From: Lachnospiraceae bacterium
GTDB lineage: Bacteria > Bacillota > Clostridia > Lachnospirales > Lachnospiraceae
Length of the DNA stretch: 64,000 bases
Reading direction: 5' to 3'
NCBI GenBank assembly: GCA_021770755.1
Contig: JAETQI010000011.1
Coordinates: forward strand, 1 to 64,000
The notes beneath the pieces were generated by a model. The model saw nothing but the letters and a program-made list of their open reading frames with translations, did no database searches and was not told the origin of the DNA. Position 1 is the stretch's first letter. The number at the start of each line of letters is the position of its first letter. Below, in pieces: positions 17,322 through 25,270 of this stretch. Position numbers and translations under genes: made by a program.

Positions 17322-18056
17322 TTACATCGGAACCAGCGGCAGCATCACCTCCGTCGCAAACACCCCGTCGTCCGCCTTACGGTTGAGATATCCGCCGTGG
17401 TGCGCCACGATCTCATCGATCCGCAGCAGCCCGAACCCGTGATTTCCCTGCTTGTCAGAGAGAAAAGAACTCCCCCTCCTCCGCGCCATACCATCCATGG
17501 AATTGGTGACGCAGATGTAGAGCTGTTTCTTGATGACATCGATATAGATGCGGATAAAGCGCTCCTCCTCGGGCAGCTTCATACAGGCTTCCATCGCATT
17601 GTCCAGGAGGTTTCCGATCAGAACGGACAATTCGATATCCGGAACCGCGATCTTATCCGGCACTGCGGCAGTGGCATCTACACGGATCTGCCTCTCCCGC
17701 ATCAGCGTCAGCTTGCTGTTTAAGATCGCATCCACCATCACATTGCCCGTCCGCAGCAATGTGTCCACCTTCGCCAGATCTTCCGCCAGAAGTTCCAGAT
17801 ATCCGGACGCCTCCTCATACTGCCCCATGCTCATATACGCCGCCAGGGTCTGGATATGGTTGTGGTAATCGTGCCGCCAGCCCCGCATCGTGCGGTACAT
17901 CGTCTCCACCTCGTCATAGTGCCTGTTGACCAGCTCATTCTGAAATCGCGAAATCCTGTGTTTCACATATCTGGGCATCGCAAAACGCCACAGCAAAAGA
18001 TTGACGAGGATCAATGCCAACAATATGATCATGATTCCTGCCGTTTTCCACATCAT
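17322..18056 (-). CDS. Short GHKL sensor histidine kinase (AgrC/NatK-like)
   Basis: The 244-residue protein has one N-terminal membrane segment (about 5-25) and no extracellular sensor domain. It continues with a dimerisation/phospho-acceptor region, RGWRHDYHNHIQTLAAYM (the His in RHDYHNH being the likely site), and a GHKL ATPase (IGNLLDNAMEAC, GNHGFGLLRIDEIV). It starts 4 bp after the stop of the LytTR regulator gene, so both are translated together. The start at 18056 is chosen because longer versions would run into the regulator gene. With a single helix it may sense membrane state or the partner exporter, but this is conjecture. Confidence 0.85.
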   Translation of the reverse strand: MMWKTAGIMIILLALILVNLLLWRFAMPRYVKHRISRFQNELVNRHYDEVETMYRTMRGWRHDYHNHIQTLAAYMSMGQYEEASGYLELLAEDLAKVDTLLRTGNVMVDAILNSKLTLMRERQIRVDATAAVPDKIAVPDIELSVLIGNLLDNAMEACMKLPEEERFIRIYIDVIKKQLYICVTNSMDGMARRRGSSFLSDKQGNHGFGLLRIDEIVAHHGGYLNRKADDGVFATEVMLPLVPM

Positions 18057-18060
18057 ACCA

Positions 18061-18774
18061 TCATCCCTTATACAATTCGATAAACACTTTGCCAACCTCC
18101 TTCTCCGCGCTCCGGCTCACCGGGATCCTGCGCCCGTCGTCCAGAACCAGCTCCGGCTTCACGATCGCGGAGATGTGCTGCACATTCACCAGATAGGAAC
18201 GATGGCAGCGCACAAACTCCCGCCTGCCGCACAACTGCCTGACCATCTCGCCGATCGAAGTACATAACACATGTGATGTATTTTCTGTGTACAGAATGCA
18301 CTGATGCGCCATCGCCTCGATGTACCAGATCCTTGACACCGGCAGGGACAGCGGTCCCTCCTCCGCGCGAAACAGGATCTTTTCCTCCTGTGTCTTTCGC
18401 ATCCGCATTTTTTTGAACTTATCAAGCACTGTAAAGAGCTTCTCTTTTCGCAGCGGCTTTAGCAGATAATGCAGCGCCGCCACCTCAAAGCCCTGCGCCA
18501 TATAGCTGTCGTAGCCCGTCACGAACAGGATGGGAATGTCCTCGTCCTTCCTGCGGATCCCCGCGGCAAGCTCCATCCCATTCAACTGCCCCATCTCAAT
18601 ATCAAAGATCAACAGATCATAACTGCTGTCGTCCTCCCACGCAAACCAGAAACTCTCCCCACTGGCAAAAAGCTCCGTCTCCAGCACCACTTTATTGTCA
18701 AGCGCCCACTCCTCCACATATCTCTGGATCAGCAGACGCTGCGCCTCCTCGTCGTCACAGATCGCAATCCTCAT
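18061..18774 (-). CDS. LytTR-family response regulator
   Basis: The 237-residue protein has a receiver domain with acidic pocket CDDEE and phospho-acceptor Asp58 (LLIFDIEMG), and a LytTR DNA-binding domain from about 135 (RIWYIEAMAHQCILYT, FVRCHRSYLVNVQHI). It forms a two-component system with the kinase directly downstream. The direct repeat before the ABC exporter operon has the spacing expected of its target. GGGGGAT precedes the ATG. The MATE gene ends 61 bp upstream in the same direction with no clear terminator between. Confidence 0.92.
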   Translation of the reverse strand: MRIAICDDEEAQRLLIQRYVEEWALDNKVVLETELFASGESFWFAWEDDSSYDLLIFDIEMGQLNGMELAAGIRRKDEDIPILFVTGYDSYMAQGFEVAALHYLLKPLRKEKLFTVLDKFKKMRMRKTQEEKILFRAEEGPLSLPVSRIWYIEAMAHQCILYTENTSHVLCTSIGEMVRQLCGRREFVRCHRSYLVNVQHISAIVKPELVLDDGRRIPVSRSAEKEVGKVFIELYKG

Positions 18775-18835
18775 TGCCTATCCCCCGCATCCCTTACAAG
18801 CCCATGTTTCCTCTTTTTTACCTTTTCCTTTTCAA

Positions 18836-20203
18836 TTAGCTTGAAAAACCATGCATCCATCTCCCGCTCTGAAAACGCCAGCAAAAGATGACCGCCCTGA
18901 CCGTCCAGTCCGCAAACATGCCGATCCACACCGCCATCGGTCCGAAGTGATATACCCTGACGAGAAAGATACACAGTGCCACCCTGCAGCACCACATCGT
19001 GATCGTGGATACGATCATAGAGAAACGCACGTCGCCCGCTGCGCGCAGTCCATAGGATATAACAAATGAACCTGTCCACACGAGCGGTTTCATGATCGTG
19101 ATCGCCCCAACCATCTCAAAACACATCGCTGCAGCCTCTGGCTCCATGCCAGCAAGCCATGTGACTGGCTTTGTGATCGCAAACACGATCAGACAGGATG
19201 CGAGGATACCCGCCCACGCGATGCCTGTAAGCTTCACAATATAGTACTTCGCCTCCTCTTTCCTGCCCGCACCAATGCACTGTCCGACTACCGTCATCAA
19301 TCCGATACCGACGCCGACGCCAAATACGCCGTTCAGACTCTCCATAATATTAGTCATCGCCTGCGCGGCGATCGCCACCGTTCCCATCGTGGAGACCGTC
19401 GACTGGATCGCCAGCTTACCGAACTGGAACATGCCGTTCTCGACACCCGATGGAATACCGATCGCCATGATCTTCCAGATCAATGGCATATCCGGCCTGA
19501 TCCGGAGATAGTCCCTTATCACGATCACCTGCCTAGGCTTTCTGAGATAGTAAAATATGATCACCATAGAAAAAACACGTGATATCAATGTAGCAAGCGC
19601 CGCGCCCGCCACACTCCAGCGAAATACATAGATAAACAACGCATTGCCGGCAATGTTCAGAATATTCGAGATCACTGACACCTTCATCGGAAATCCAGAG
19701 TTTCCCCCAGCACGGAACAGTGCCGCACCCACGCTGAACAGCGCCAGAAACGGATATGAGATGACTGTGATGAGAAAATAGATCAGACACCCTGCCATCA
19801 CCTCATCCTCCACCTCGCCAAAGATAAACCGCAGCAGGTGCTCCCTTCCGAGCAGGCAGACCAGCAGAACCGTCAGCGCGATCACTGCCACCGTGAGCAC
19901 GACCTGCCTTGCCGCATTGTTGGCAGCCCGCTCATCGCCGCTTCCTAGATACTGTGAGCATATGATCGCGGCTCCCGCAGCCATCGCAGAGAACACCTGG
20001 ATCACCAGATTGTTGAAAGAATCCACCAGCGAAACGGCAGAGATCGCCTCACTCCCGACCGTCGACACCATCATCGTATCGACCATTCCCATAAAGGAGT
20101 TGAGCAACTGCTCAACGATGATCGGGACTAACAGCACAAATAACGCTCGATTGTCAAATAAGATACTGCCCCAGTCTATTTTCTTTTTATCGTACAATTT
20201 CAT
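18836..20203 (-). CDS. MATE family efflux transporter
   Basis: The 455-residue integral membrane protein has about 12 segments in two similar halves, starting VPIIVEQLLNSFMGMVDTMMVSTVG, which is the typical MATE opening. Such proteins export organic cations or drugs using a Na+ or H+ gradient. It begins 26 bp after the HAD phosphatase stop, suggesting an operon with it. Substrate is unknown. It may share regulation with the downstream two-component and ABC exporter genes as an export-related block. Confidence 0.92.
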   Translation of the reverse strand: MKLYDKKKIDWGSILFDNRALFVLLVPIIVEQLLNSFMGMVDTMMVSTVGSEAISAVSLVDSFNNLVIQVFSAMAAGAAIICSQYLGSGDERAANNAARQVVLTVAVIALTVLLVCLLGREHLLRFIFGEVEDEVMAGCLIYFLITVISYPFLALFSVGAALFRAGGNSGFPMKVSVISNILNIAGNALFIYVFRWSVAGAALATLISRVFSMVIIFYYLRKPRQVIVIRDYLRIRPDMPLIWKIMAIGIPSGVENGMFQFGKLAIQSTVSTMGTVAIAAQAMTNIMESLNGVFGVGVGIGLMTVVGQCIGAGRKEEAKYYIVKLTGIAWAGILASCLIVFAITKPVTWLAGMEPEAAAMCFEMVGAITIMKPLVWTGSFVISYGLRAAGDVRFSMIVSTITMWCCRVALCIFLVRVYHFGPMAVWIGMFADWTVRAVIFCWRFQSGRWMHGFSS

Positions 20204-20229
20204 CTGTTTTTCCTGCTATTCTCATCATT

Positions 20230-20901
20230 TCAAACTGCTCCATCCAGTCTGCACAGGAGATTTCTTATCTCCATAGGCTCCTCCACAAACACCGTCGCCC
20301 CGTGTTCCACTAAAAATTCCCTGTCCCGAAATCCCCACAATACACTGATACACGGAAGCCCCGCATTTTTTGCCGTCGCAAGATCCACGTCGGAGTCTCC
20401 GACATAGACGGCTTCCTCCCTCGTCCTGCCAAGCTCCTTCAGCGCGAGCAGTACACTGTCCGGCGCCGGCTTTCTCTCCAGATTCTCGCGGTCGCCGATC
20501 GCAATGTCCACCTGCGGAAAATATCTGTCGTTCAAGTCCTGTACCGCCGAATCGATCTTGTTGGATACGATCGCCATCGCATAACCAGCGTTTTTTAATT
20601 CCTGCAGCAGTTCTGGTATGCCGTCATATGCCTTTGTCGCATCATTGCAGTGCTCTCCATAGTACTGCTTAAAGGCTGCAAACGCACGCTCAAATTCCGG
20701 ATTCTGCTCTCCCTGGGGCACAGCGCGGATCATCAGATTGCGCACACCGTTGCCCACAAACTGTCTGACCTCGCTCAATGTCCGCTCCGGCATGCCGCAG
20801 ACCCTCAACGCATGATTTGTCGCATTCTTCAAATCTTCCAAAGTATCTAAAAGTGTTCCGTCCAAGTCAAAAATCACTGTTGTTATTTTTCTGTCTGACA
20901 T
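20230..20901 (-). CDS. HAD-superfamily hydrolase, phosphoglycolate-phosphatase-like
   Basis: The 223-residue protein contains the HAD motifs in order: I FDLDGTLLDT (nucleophile and acid/base Asp), II AIVSN, III RKPAPDS (Lys) and IV YVGDSDVDL. The helical cap between motifs I and II is the type found in Gph/PpaX enzymes, which remove phosphate from small metabolites. The exact substrate cannot be read from sequence. AGGAGAA precedes ATG. It is followed closely by the MATE gene. Confidence 0.88.
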   Translation of the reverse strand: MSDRKITTVIFDLDGTLLDTLEDLKNATNHALRVCGMPERTLSEVRQFVGNGVRNLMIRAVPQGEQNPEFERAFAAFKQYYGEHCNDATKAYDGIPELLQELKNAGYAMAIVSNKIDSAVQDLNDRYFPQVDIAIGDRENLERKPAPDSVLLALKELGRTREEAVYVGDSDVDLATAKNAGLPCISVLWGFRDREFLVEHGATVFVEEPMEIRNLLCRLDGAV

Positions 20902-20963
20902 TTCTATTCTCCTATTTTACAACTCCGTCCCATCCCGAAACAGACTATTGACTGCCTCTTAAA

Positions 20964-22337
20964 TCACTTTCTGTTAAGCTCCGCAAATACTTGATTGTAC
21001 GCTTCAAGATACGGGATTCCCTGTTCCTTGCAGACTGCCATCAACGACTCATACTCCGGATACGTCCTGTCTCCGCATACTTTCACTTCGATCGTTCCCA
21101 GACTGGTGTTATTGATACATTGTTCACGCTTTAACACTGTGCGTTCCATCTCCACTCTGCGGATACCGATCGTCGTCGTCTCGCGAAAGATGATCTGCTC
21201 CATCCCCGGGATATCCTCCGCCCTGCAGATGACATTGAGCTGATATGCCGGTCTGTTCTTTTTCATGTATATCGGCGTATAGTACACATCTCTCGCCCCA
21301 GCCTCAAACAGCCTGTCCATCACATAGCCAAAGGTCTCCCCCGGGCAGTCGTCAATATTGGACTCCAGCTTGTAGATGACATCGCGCTGCGCTTCTGACT
21401 GCTCCACGATCATCGCCCGCAGCAGGCTTGCCTTCTCATAATTCCGCTTGCCCGCGCCGACACCGCCTGCCACGACCTTAAATCTGCCTGGAAGATGTTC
21501 TGTTGTCCTGACTGCGGCGGCGATCGCCGCGCCGGTCGGCGTCACAAACTCTCCCTGCATCTCCATGAAGTGCACAGGCAGACCGTAAGCTTCCATGATA
21601 TTTGCCGTCGCAGGCACCGGAACGGGCAGGATACCGTGCTGGCAGCGCACACTGCCGTGACCCTCGTACAATTCCGATATCGCAACATCTGTTATTTTAT
21701 ATTTTTCCTTCAGGGAATCCATGCACACGGCTGCGGACATGATATCCACGATCGAATCCACTGCCCCGACCTCATGGAAGTGCACCTCGTTTATCGGCTT
21801 ATTATGCGCCTTTGACTCCGCCTCGGCAAGTATGCCAAAGACCTTTACTGCCAGGGCTCTTGCGCCGTCCGTGAGCTTTGCTTTATTCAGAACATCTGTT
21901 ATCTCTGCGAGCCCTGTGTGCGCATGATGATGTCCATGTTCATGATGATGTCCCTCACCGTGTTCATGCCCTTCATGTTCATGATCATGTCCCTCACCAT
22001 ATTCATGTTCATGATGATGTCCCTCACCATGTCCATGCCCTTCATGTTCATGATCATATCCTTCACCATGTTCATGATGATGTCCCTCACCATGCAGATA
22101 CTCCATATCATGATCATGATTCTCATGCTCCCTGTCAAGTATCACATTAAAATCACAGGCGTCAATGCCCGCCTTCTGCACTCTCGACACCGCAACATCA
22201 AATCCCGGCACGAACGGTCTGATACTGTCGAGCGCCTCGTCGAGCACCTTTTGGTCTGCGCCAAGATCCAGCAAGGCACCGACTGTCATATCTCCGCTGA
22301 TCCCGGAATAACATTCCAGGTATAGTGTTCTCTTCAT
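20964..22337 (-). CDS. larC: Nickel-pincer cofactor biosynthesis protein LarC with histidine-rich insert
   Basis: LarC inserts nickel into the pyridinium bis-thiocarboxylate mononucleotide to finish the nickel-pincer cofactor of lactate racemase and related enzymes. The start MKRTLYLECYSGISGDMTVGALLDLGAD and the HFHEVGAVDSIVDI motif are diagnostic. Here it is one uninterrupted 457-codon frame, unlike Lactiplantibacillus plantarum, where a frameshift joins larC1 and larC2. Residues 71-140 contain 29 histidines in Gly/Glu/His repeats, longer than usual and a plausible nickel store. It follows larB by 38 bp. Neither larE nor a LarA-like racemase gene is in the window, so the final enzyme is unknown. 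Confidence 0.93.
   Translation of the reverse strand: MKRTLYLECYSGISGDMTVGALLDLGADQKVLDEALDSIRPFVPGFDVAVSRVQKAGIDACDFNVILDREHENHDHDMEYLHGEGHHHEHGEGYDHEHEGHGHGEGHHHEHEYGEGHDHEHEGHEHGEGHHHEHGHHHAHTGLAEITDVLNKAKLTDGARALAVKVFGILAEAESKAHNKPINEVHFHEVGAVDSIVDIMSAAVCMDSLKEKYKITDVAISELYEGHGSVRCQHGILPVPVPATANIMEAYGLPVHFMEMQGEFVTPTGAAIAAAVRTTEHLPGRFKVVAGGVGAGKRNYEKASLLRAMIVEQSEAQRDVIYKLESNIDDCPGETFGYVMDRLFEAGARDVYYTPIYMKKNRPAYQLNVICRAEDIPGMEQIIFRETTTIGIRRVEMERTVLKREQCINNTSLGTIEVKVCGDRTYPEYESLMAVCKEQGIPYLEAYNQVFAELNRK
21918..22127. repeat. Tandem repeat DNA encoding the LarC His-rich insert
   Basis: The interval repeats blocks built of CATGTTCATGATGATG, CCCTCACC and CATGCCCTTCATG (plus strand), with a longer unit of about 78 bp occurring twice. 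It encodes residues 71-140 of LarC. Repeats of this kind can change length between strains. Confidence 0.7.
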
Positions 22338-22375
22338 ATTGTATTTCCTTTATCCCTTCTCATTTATCCACTTTA

Positions 22376-23146
22376 TTATCCATTTTCTGCCAGCCGGTTG
22401 ATCTGTGTCGCCATATATCCCGCGCCATACCCGTTGTCGATGTTCACCACCGCGATGCCGTTCGCGCAGGAATTGATCATCGTGAGCAGCGCGGAGAGCC
22501 CGTGCATACTCGCACCATATCCGACAGAAGTCGGCACCGCTATGACAGGGTTGCTGACCAGTCCCCCGATCACACTTGCCAGCGCGCCCTCCATGCCTGC
22601 CACTGCCACTACACAGTTTGCCTCCTGGATCGTCTCCGTATGCGCGAGCAGCCTGTGCAGACCGCTCACCCCCACGTCGTACACCCGGTCGACATAGCTG
22701 CCAAAATACTCCGCAGTCTGCGCTGCCTCCTCCGCCACGGGAATATCCGCCGTCCCCGCCGTGCAGACCGCGATCTTTCCGATACGTTTTGCCGCCTTCT
22801 TCTGCGGGTCGTCCTCTATCTTCAATATCCTTGAAACCCTGTCGTACTGAACCTGCGCAAGCGCCCCGCGCACCAGCTCATACTGCGTTTCAGTCGCCCT
22901 TGTCCCAAAGACCTCGCCGTTTTTCTCATACATCTTCTGAAAGATCGACACCAGATATTCATCCGGCTTCCCTGCACAATAGATCACCTCCGGAAAGCCC
23001 GTCCGCACCTCCCTATGCGTATCAAGCTTTGCAAATCCCATCTCCTCATAAGACCGCCGCGGCGTCTGCTGTCTCAGATACCTTTCCGCCTCATCCACCG
23101 TCATTTCATTGTTCTGTACCCTTGCAAGGATATCCTTTACTTCCAT
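22376..23146 (-). CDS. larB: Nickel-pincer cofactor biosynthesis protein LarB
   Basis: LarB carboxylates and hydrolyses nicotinic acid adenine dinucleotide to pyridinium-3,5-biscarboxylic acid mononucleotide, the first step of the cofactor pathway. The 256-residue protein shows the PurE-like fold of the family: AVCTAGTADIPVAEEAAQTAE, CVVAVAGMEGALASVIGGL, and GYGASMHGLSALLTMINSCA. AAGGTGG precedes ATG. It is the first gene of a larB-larC pair with a good promoter upstream. Confidence 0.93.
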   Translation of the reverse strand: MEVKDILARVQNNEMTVDEAERYLRQQTPRRSYEEMGFAKLDTHREVRTGFPEVIYCAGKPDEYLVSIFQKMYEKNGEVFGTRATETQYELVRGALAQVQYDRVSRILKIEDDPQKKAAKRIGKIAVCTAGTADIPVAEEAAQTAEYFGSYVDRVYDVGVSGLHRLLAHTETIQEANCVVAVAGMEGALASVIGGLVSNPVIAVPTSVGYGASMHGLSALLTMINSCANGIAVVNIDNGYGAGYMATQINRLAENG

Positions 23147-23199
23147 TCTTGTCCCACCTTTCCGCCAACGATCCTCACCGGCTCACTGCTGCTCTGTCT

Positions 23200-23228
23200 A
23201 TTATAATACATCAGTCATACGGACGCAA
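23200..23228 (-). promoter_or_regulatory. Promoter of larB-larC
   Basis: -35 TTGCGT (23223-23228), a 17-bp spacer and perfect -10 TATAAT (23200-23205) lie about 55 bp before the larB start. Confidence 0.6.
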
Positions 23229-23333
23229 TGCACAAAATGATCAAAGCCTGTCTCCCCTCCCCCAAAAAAGCTACTGCTCACGCCCCGGCTGATTCCAGAA
23301 CGTGTTTGATTGAACCGTAACCCAAAAAATATA

Positions 23334-23358
23334 TTATTTTCATATTCTGTTACTTTTT
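23334..23358. promoter_or_regulatory. Likely YesN-type regulator site, copy 1 (two-component promoter)
   Basis: This 25-bp stretch matches 37423-37447 at 22 of 25 positions; the shared core is ATTCTGTTACTTTTT. It sits 20 bp upstream of the -35 of the sensor kinase promoter. Apart from this site and the two promoters, the 319-bp gap 23147-23465 is AT-rich and shows no gene. Confidence 0.6.
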
Positions 23359-23378
23359 GTATATCTTGTATAATTTTA

Positions 23379-23407
23379 TTGTATAACTCTATTCTATTTT
23401 GTATAAT
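23379..23407 (+). promoter_or_regulatory. Promoter of the YesM/YesN-sulfatase operon
   Basis: -35 TTGTAT (23379-23384), 17-bp spacer and perfect -10 TATAAT (23402-23407) give a leader of about 50 nt before the kinase start. Confidence 0.65.
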
Positions 23408-23465
23408 AAAGAAAACGATTTAAAAAATAAAAATCAAAAATTAGAAAACAGAAAGGGTGCATCTG

Positions 23466-25247
23466 ATGAACAAGAACAAAATACCCATCACCTTCCGAAA
23501 GCGCATGATTTTATACAATCTCCTGGTGATCGTCTGCATCGCGTTCCTCATCAGCATCTACACCTATTCTTTCTATAAGAAAGATGTCATTGACAGCGAG
23601 GCGTCAAACTCTGTCAACCGCCTGCATCTGGTCGCGTCCAGGATCGAGATCGCCTGCGACGAGATCATTAACATTGTCCAGAATTGCGCAGGACGCCAGT
23701 CCCTGTTCCTCGCTTCCATCCTGTCCGGTCGCGTCAGCCAGTCCGGAGAGAAATCCGGTATATATGCCGCCAATGTCCTGCGGGATCTCTGCGCCATCTC
23801 CGGATACAATGAATACATCCATAAGATAACTGTTTATGAGAAAGGTTCCCTTTTCATACAGGCTGGAACATCCTACGGAAGCTCCCACGACGCAGACTGT
23901 ATCATGGAAGCACCCTGGTTTGATGAACTGCTCCATAAGAATATGCAGGAATACACCCTGACGCTCCGGGATAATCCGTTTCCCCTGAACGCCAAAACCA
24001 TTCCGCAGCTACTCCCGCTGATACGGCCGCTCCAATATTCCAGGAAGGAATCTCCCCGGGATGCGTGGGTCTGTCTCACGCTCTCTCCCAGGCTGTTCCA
24101 GGATACGCTGGAACTCTTGTCCCCGGACAGATCCGTCCTTATCATGACCAGCGGCCACTCCCCGGTCAGCAGCATGAATATGGAAGCGTTTTCCATGGCG
24201 GACATCCAGACCTTTCTGAGCGGACATCCGGAACAGACCGGCTGCGTGAAGGTACAGTTGTCCGACACAGACTGCATCTTTACCTGGGAACGCCTGTCCG
24301 TCAGCGGACTGATCCTCTGTGAAGTACTGCCGTTAAAAAGTATCTCGCTGAATCCAAACGCCATCCGCGCAACGATCGGTCTGGTCTTTCTCTCCAGCAT
24401 CGTTATCGGATTTTCCTTATCCCTTCTGTTTACCCGCTATCTGACGCGCCCTATCATGCGCCTGATCGGGCATATGGAGGTGATATCATCCGGTGATTTC
24501 AACAGAAATCCGGATATCGAATCCGACGACGAGCTGGGCATCATCGGACGGCAGATCAACGAGATGTCATCCCATGTCTCCGCGCTCATGGAAAACCGGA
24601 TCCGGGATGAACAGGAAAAGATGAATCTGGAGATCAAGATGCTGCAGGCGCAGATCAATCCCCACTTTCTATATAACACCCTGGATTCCATCAAATGGAT
24701 CGCGACGATGCAGCACAACGCAGGGATTGTGAAAGTAGTCTCCGCCCTGTCGTCCCTGCTGAAAAATATGGCAAAAGGATTTCATGAAAAAGTGACTGTC
24801 CGGCAGGAGCTGGATTTTCTCGACAATTATATCACGATCGAAAAAATACGCTATATCGAGCTCTTCGACGTTGAGATCACCGTGGATGATCCCGCGCTGT
24901 ACGATGCCCGCATCATCAAACTGACACTGCAGCCGCTGGTGGAGAACAGTATCTTTTCCGGCATCGAGCCAAGCGGAAAACCCGGACTGATCCAGATCCA
25001 CATTTTCTCCCGGGCAGAGGTTTTGTACATCAGCATCCGCGACAACGGCGTAGGCATATCAGAAGAAAACATTGCCCGGCTGCTGACCGATACCTCGCGG
25101 GTATCCAAACATTACATGAGCGGAATCGGTCTTCCAAATGTGGACCGCCGGATCAAACTGGTGTACGGTCAGGAGTACGGCCTCTCGATCGAGAGCGAAG
25201 TCGGTGCCTACACCTGCGTTACCGTCTCGCTTCCATTAGAAACATAG
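23466..25247 (+). CDS. YesM-like sensor histidine kinase
   Basis: This 593-residue kinase has membrane segments near residues 14-35 and 290-315, enclosing a large extracellular sensor domain. A HAMP region follows (TRYLTRPIMRLIGHMEVISSGDF), then the His_kinase domain with the phospho-acceptor in QINPHFLYNTLDSIKWIA and a C-terminal ATPase (PLVENSIFSGI, DNGVGIS, GIGLPNVDRRIKL). ATG at 23466 is preferred over GTG at 23457 because GAAAGGG fits it at 8 bp. Such kinases sense extracellular oligosaccharides or binding-protein complexes. It is followed 23 bp later by its AraC-type regulator. Confidence 0.92.
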   Translation: MNKNKIPITFRKRMILYNLLVIVCIAFLISIYTYSFYKKDVIDSEASNSVNRLHLVASRIEIACDEIINIVQNCAGRQSLFLASILSGRVSQSGEKSGIYAANVLRDLCAISGYNEYIHKITVYEKGSLFIQAGTSYGSSHDADCIMEAPWFDELLHKNMQEYTLTLRDNPFPLNAKTIPQLLPLIRPLQYSRKESPRDAWVCLTLSPRLFQDTLELLSPDRSVLIMTSGHSPVSSMNMEAFSMADIQTFLSGHPEQTGCVKVQLSDTDCIFTWERLSVSGLILCEVLPLKSISLNPNAIRATIGLVFLSSIVIGFSLSLLFTRYLTRPIMRLIGHMEVISSGDFNRNPDIESDDELGIIGRQINEMSSHVSALMENRIRDEQEKMNLEIKMLQAQINPHFLYNTLDSIKWIATMQHNAGIVKVVSALSSLLKNMAKGFHEKVTVRQELDFLDNYITIEKIRYIELFDVEITVDDPALYDARIIKLTLQPLVENSIFSGIEPSGKPGLIQIHIFSRAEVLYISIRDNGVGISEENIARLLTDTSRVSKHYMSGIGLPNVDRRIKLVYGQEYGLSIESEVGAYTCVTVSLPLET

Positions 25248-25270
25248 CATTACATATAAAGGAGTTTTTT

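Noticed and set aside
18771-19079. 102-residue open frame on the minus strand
   Set aside because: It overlaps the 3' end of the MATE gene in another frame and has no domain or convincing start.
21918-22127. Regular short repeats that might suggest a CRISPR array
   Set aside because: The repeats are in frame inside larC and encode a His-rich segment; there are no unique spacers and no cas genes.
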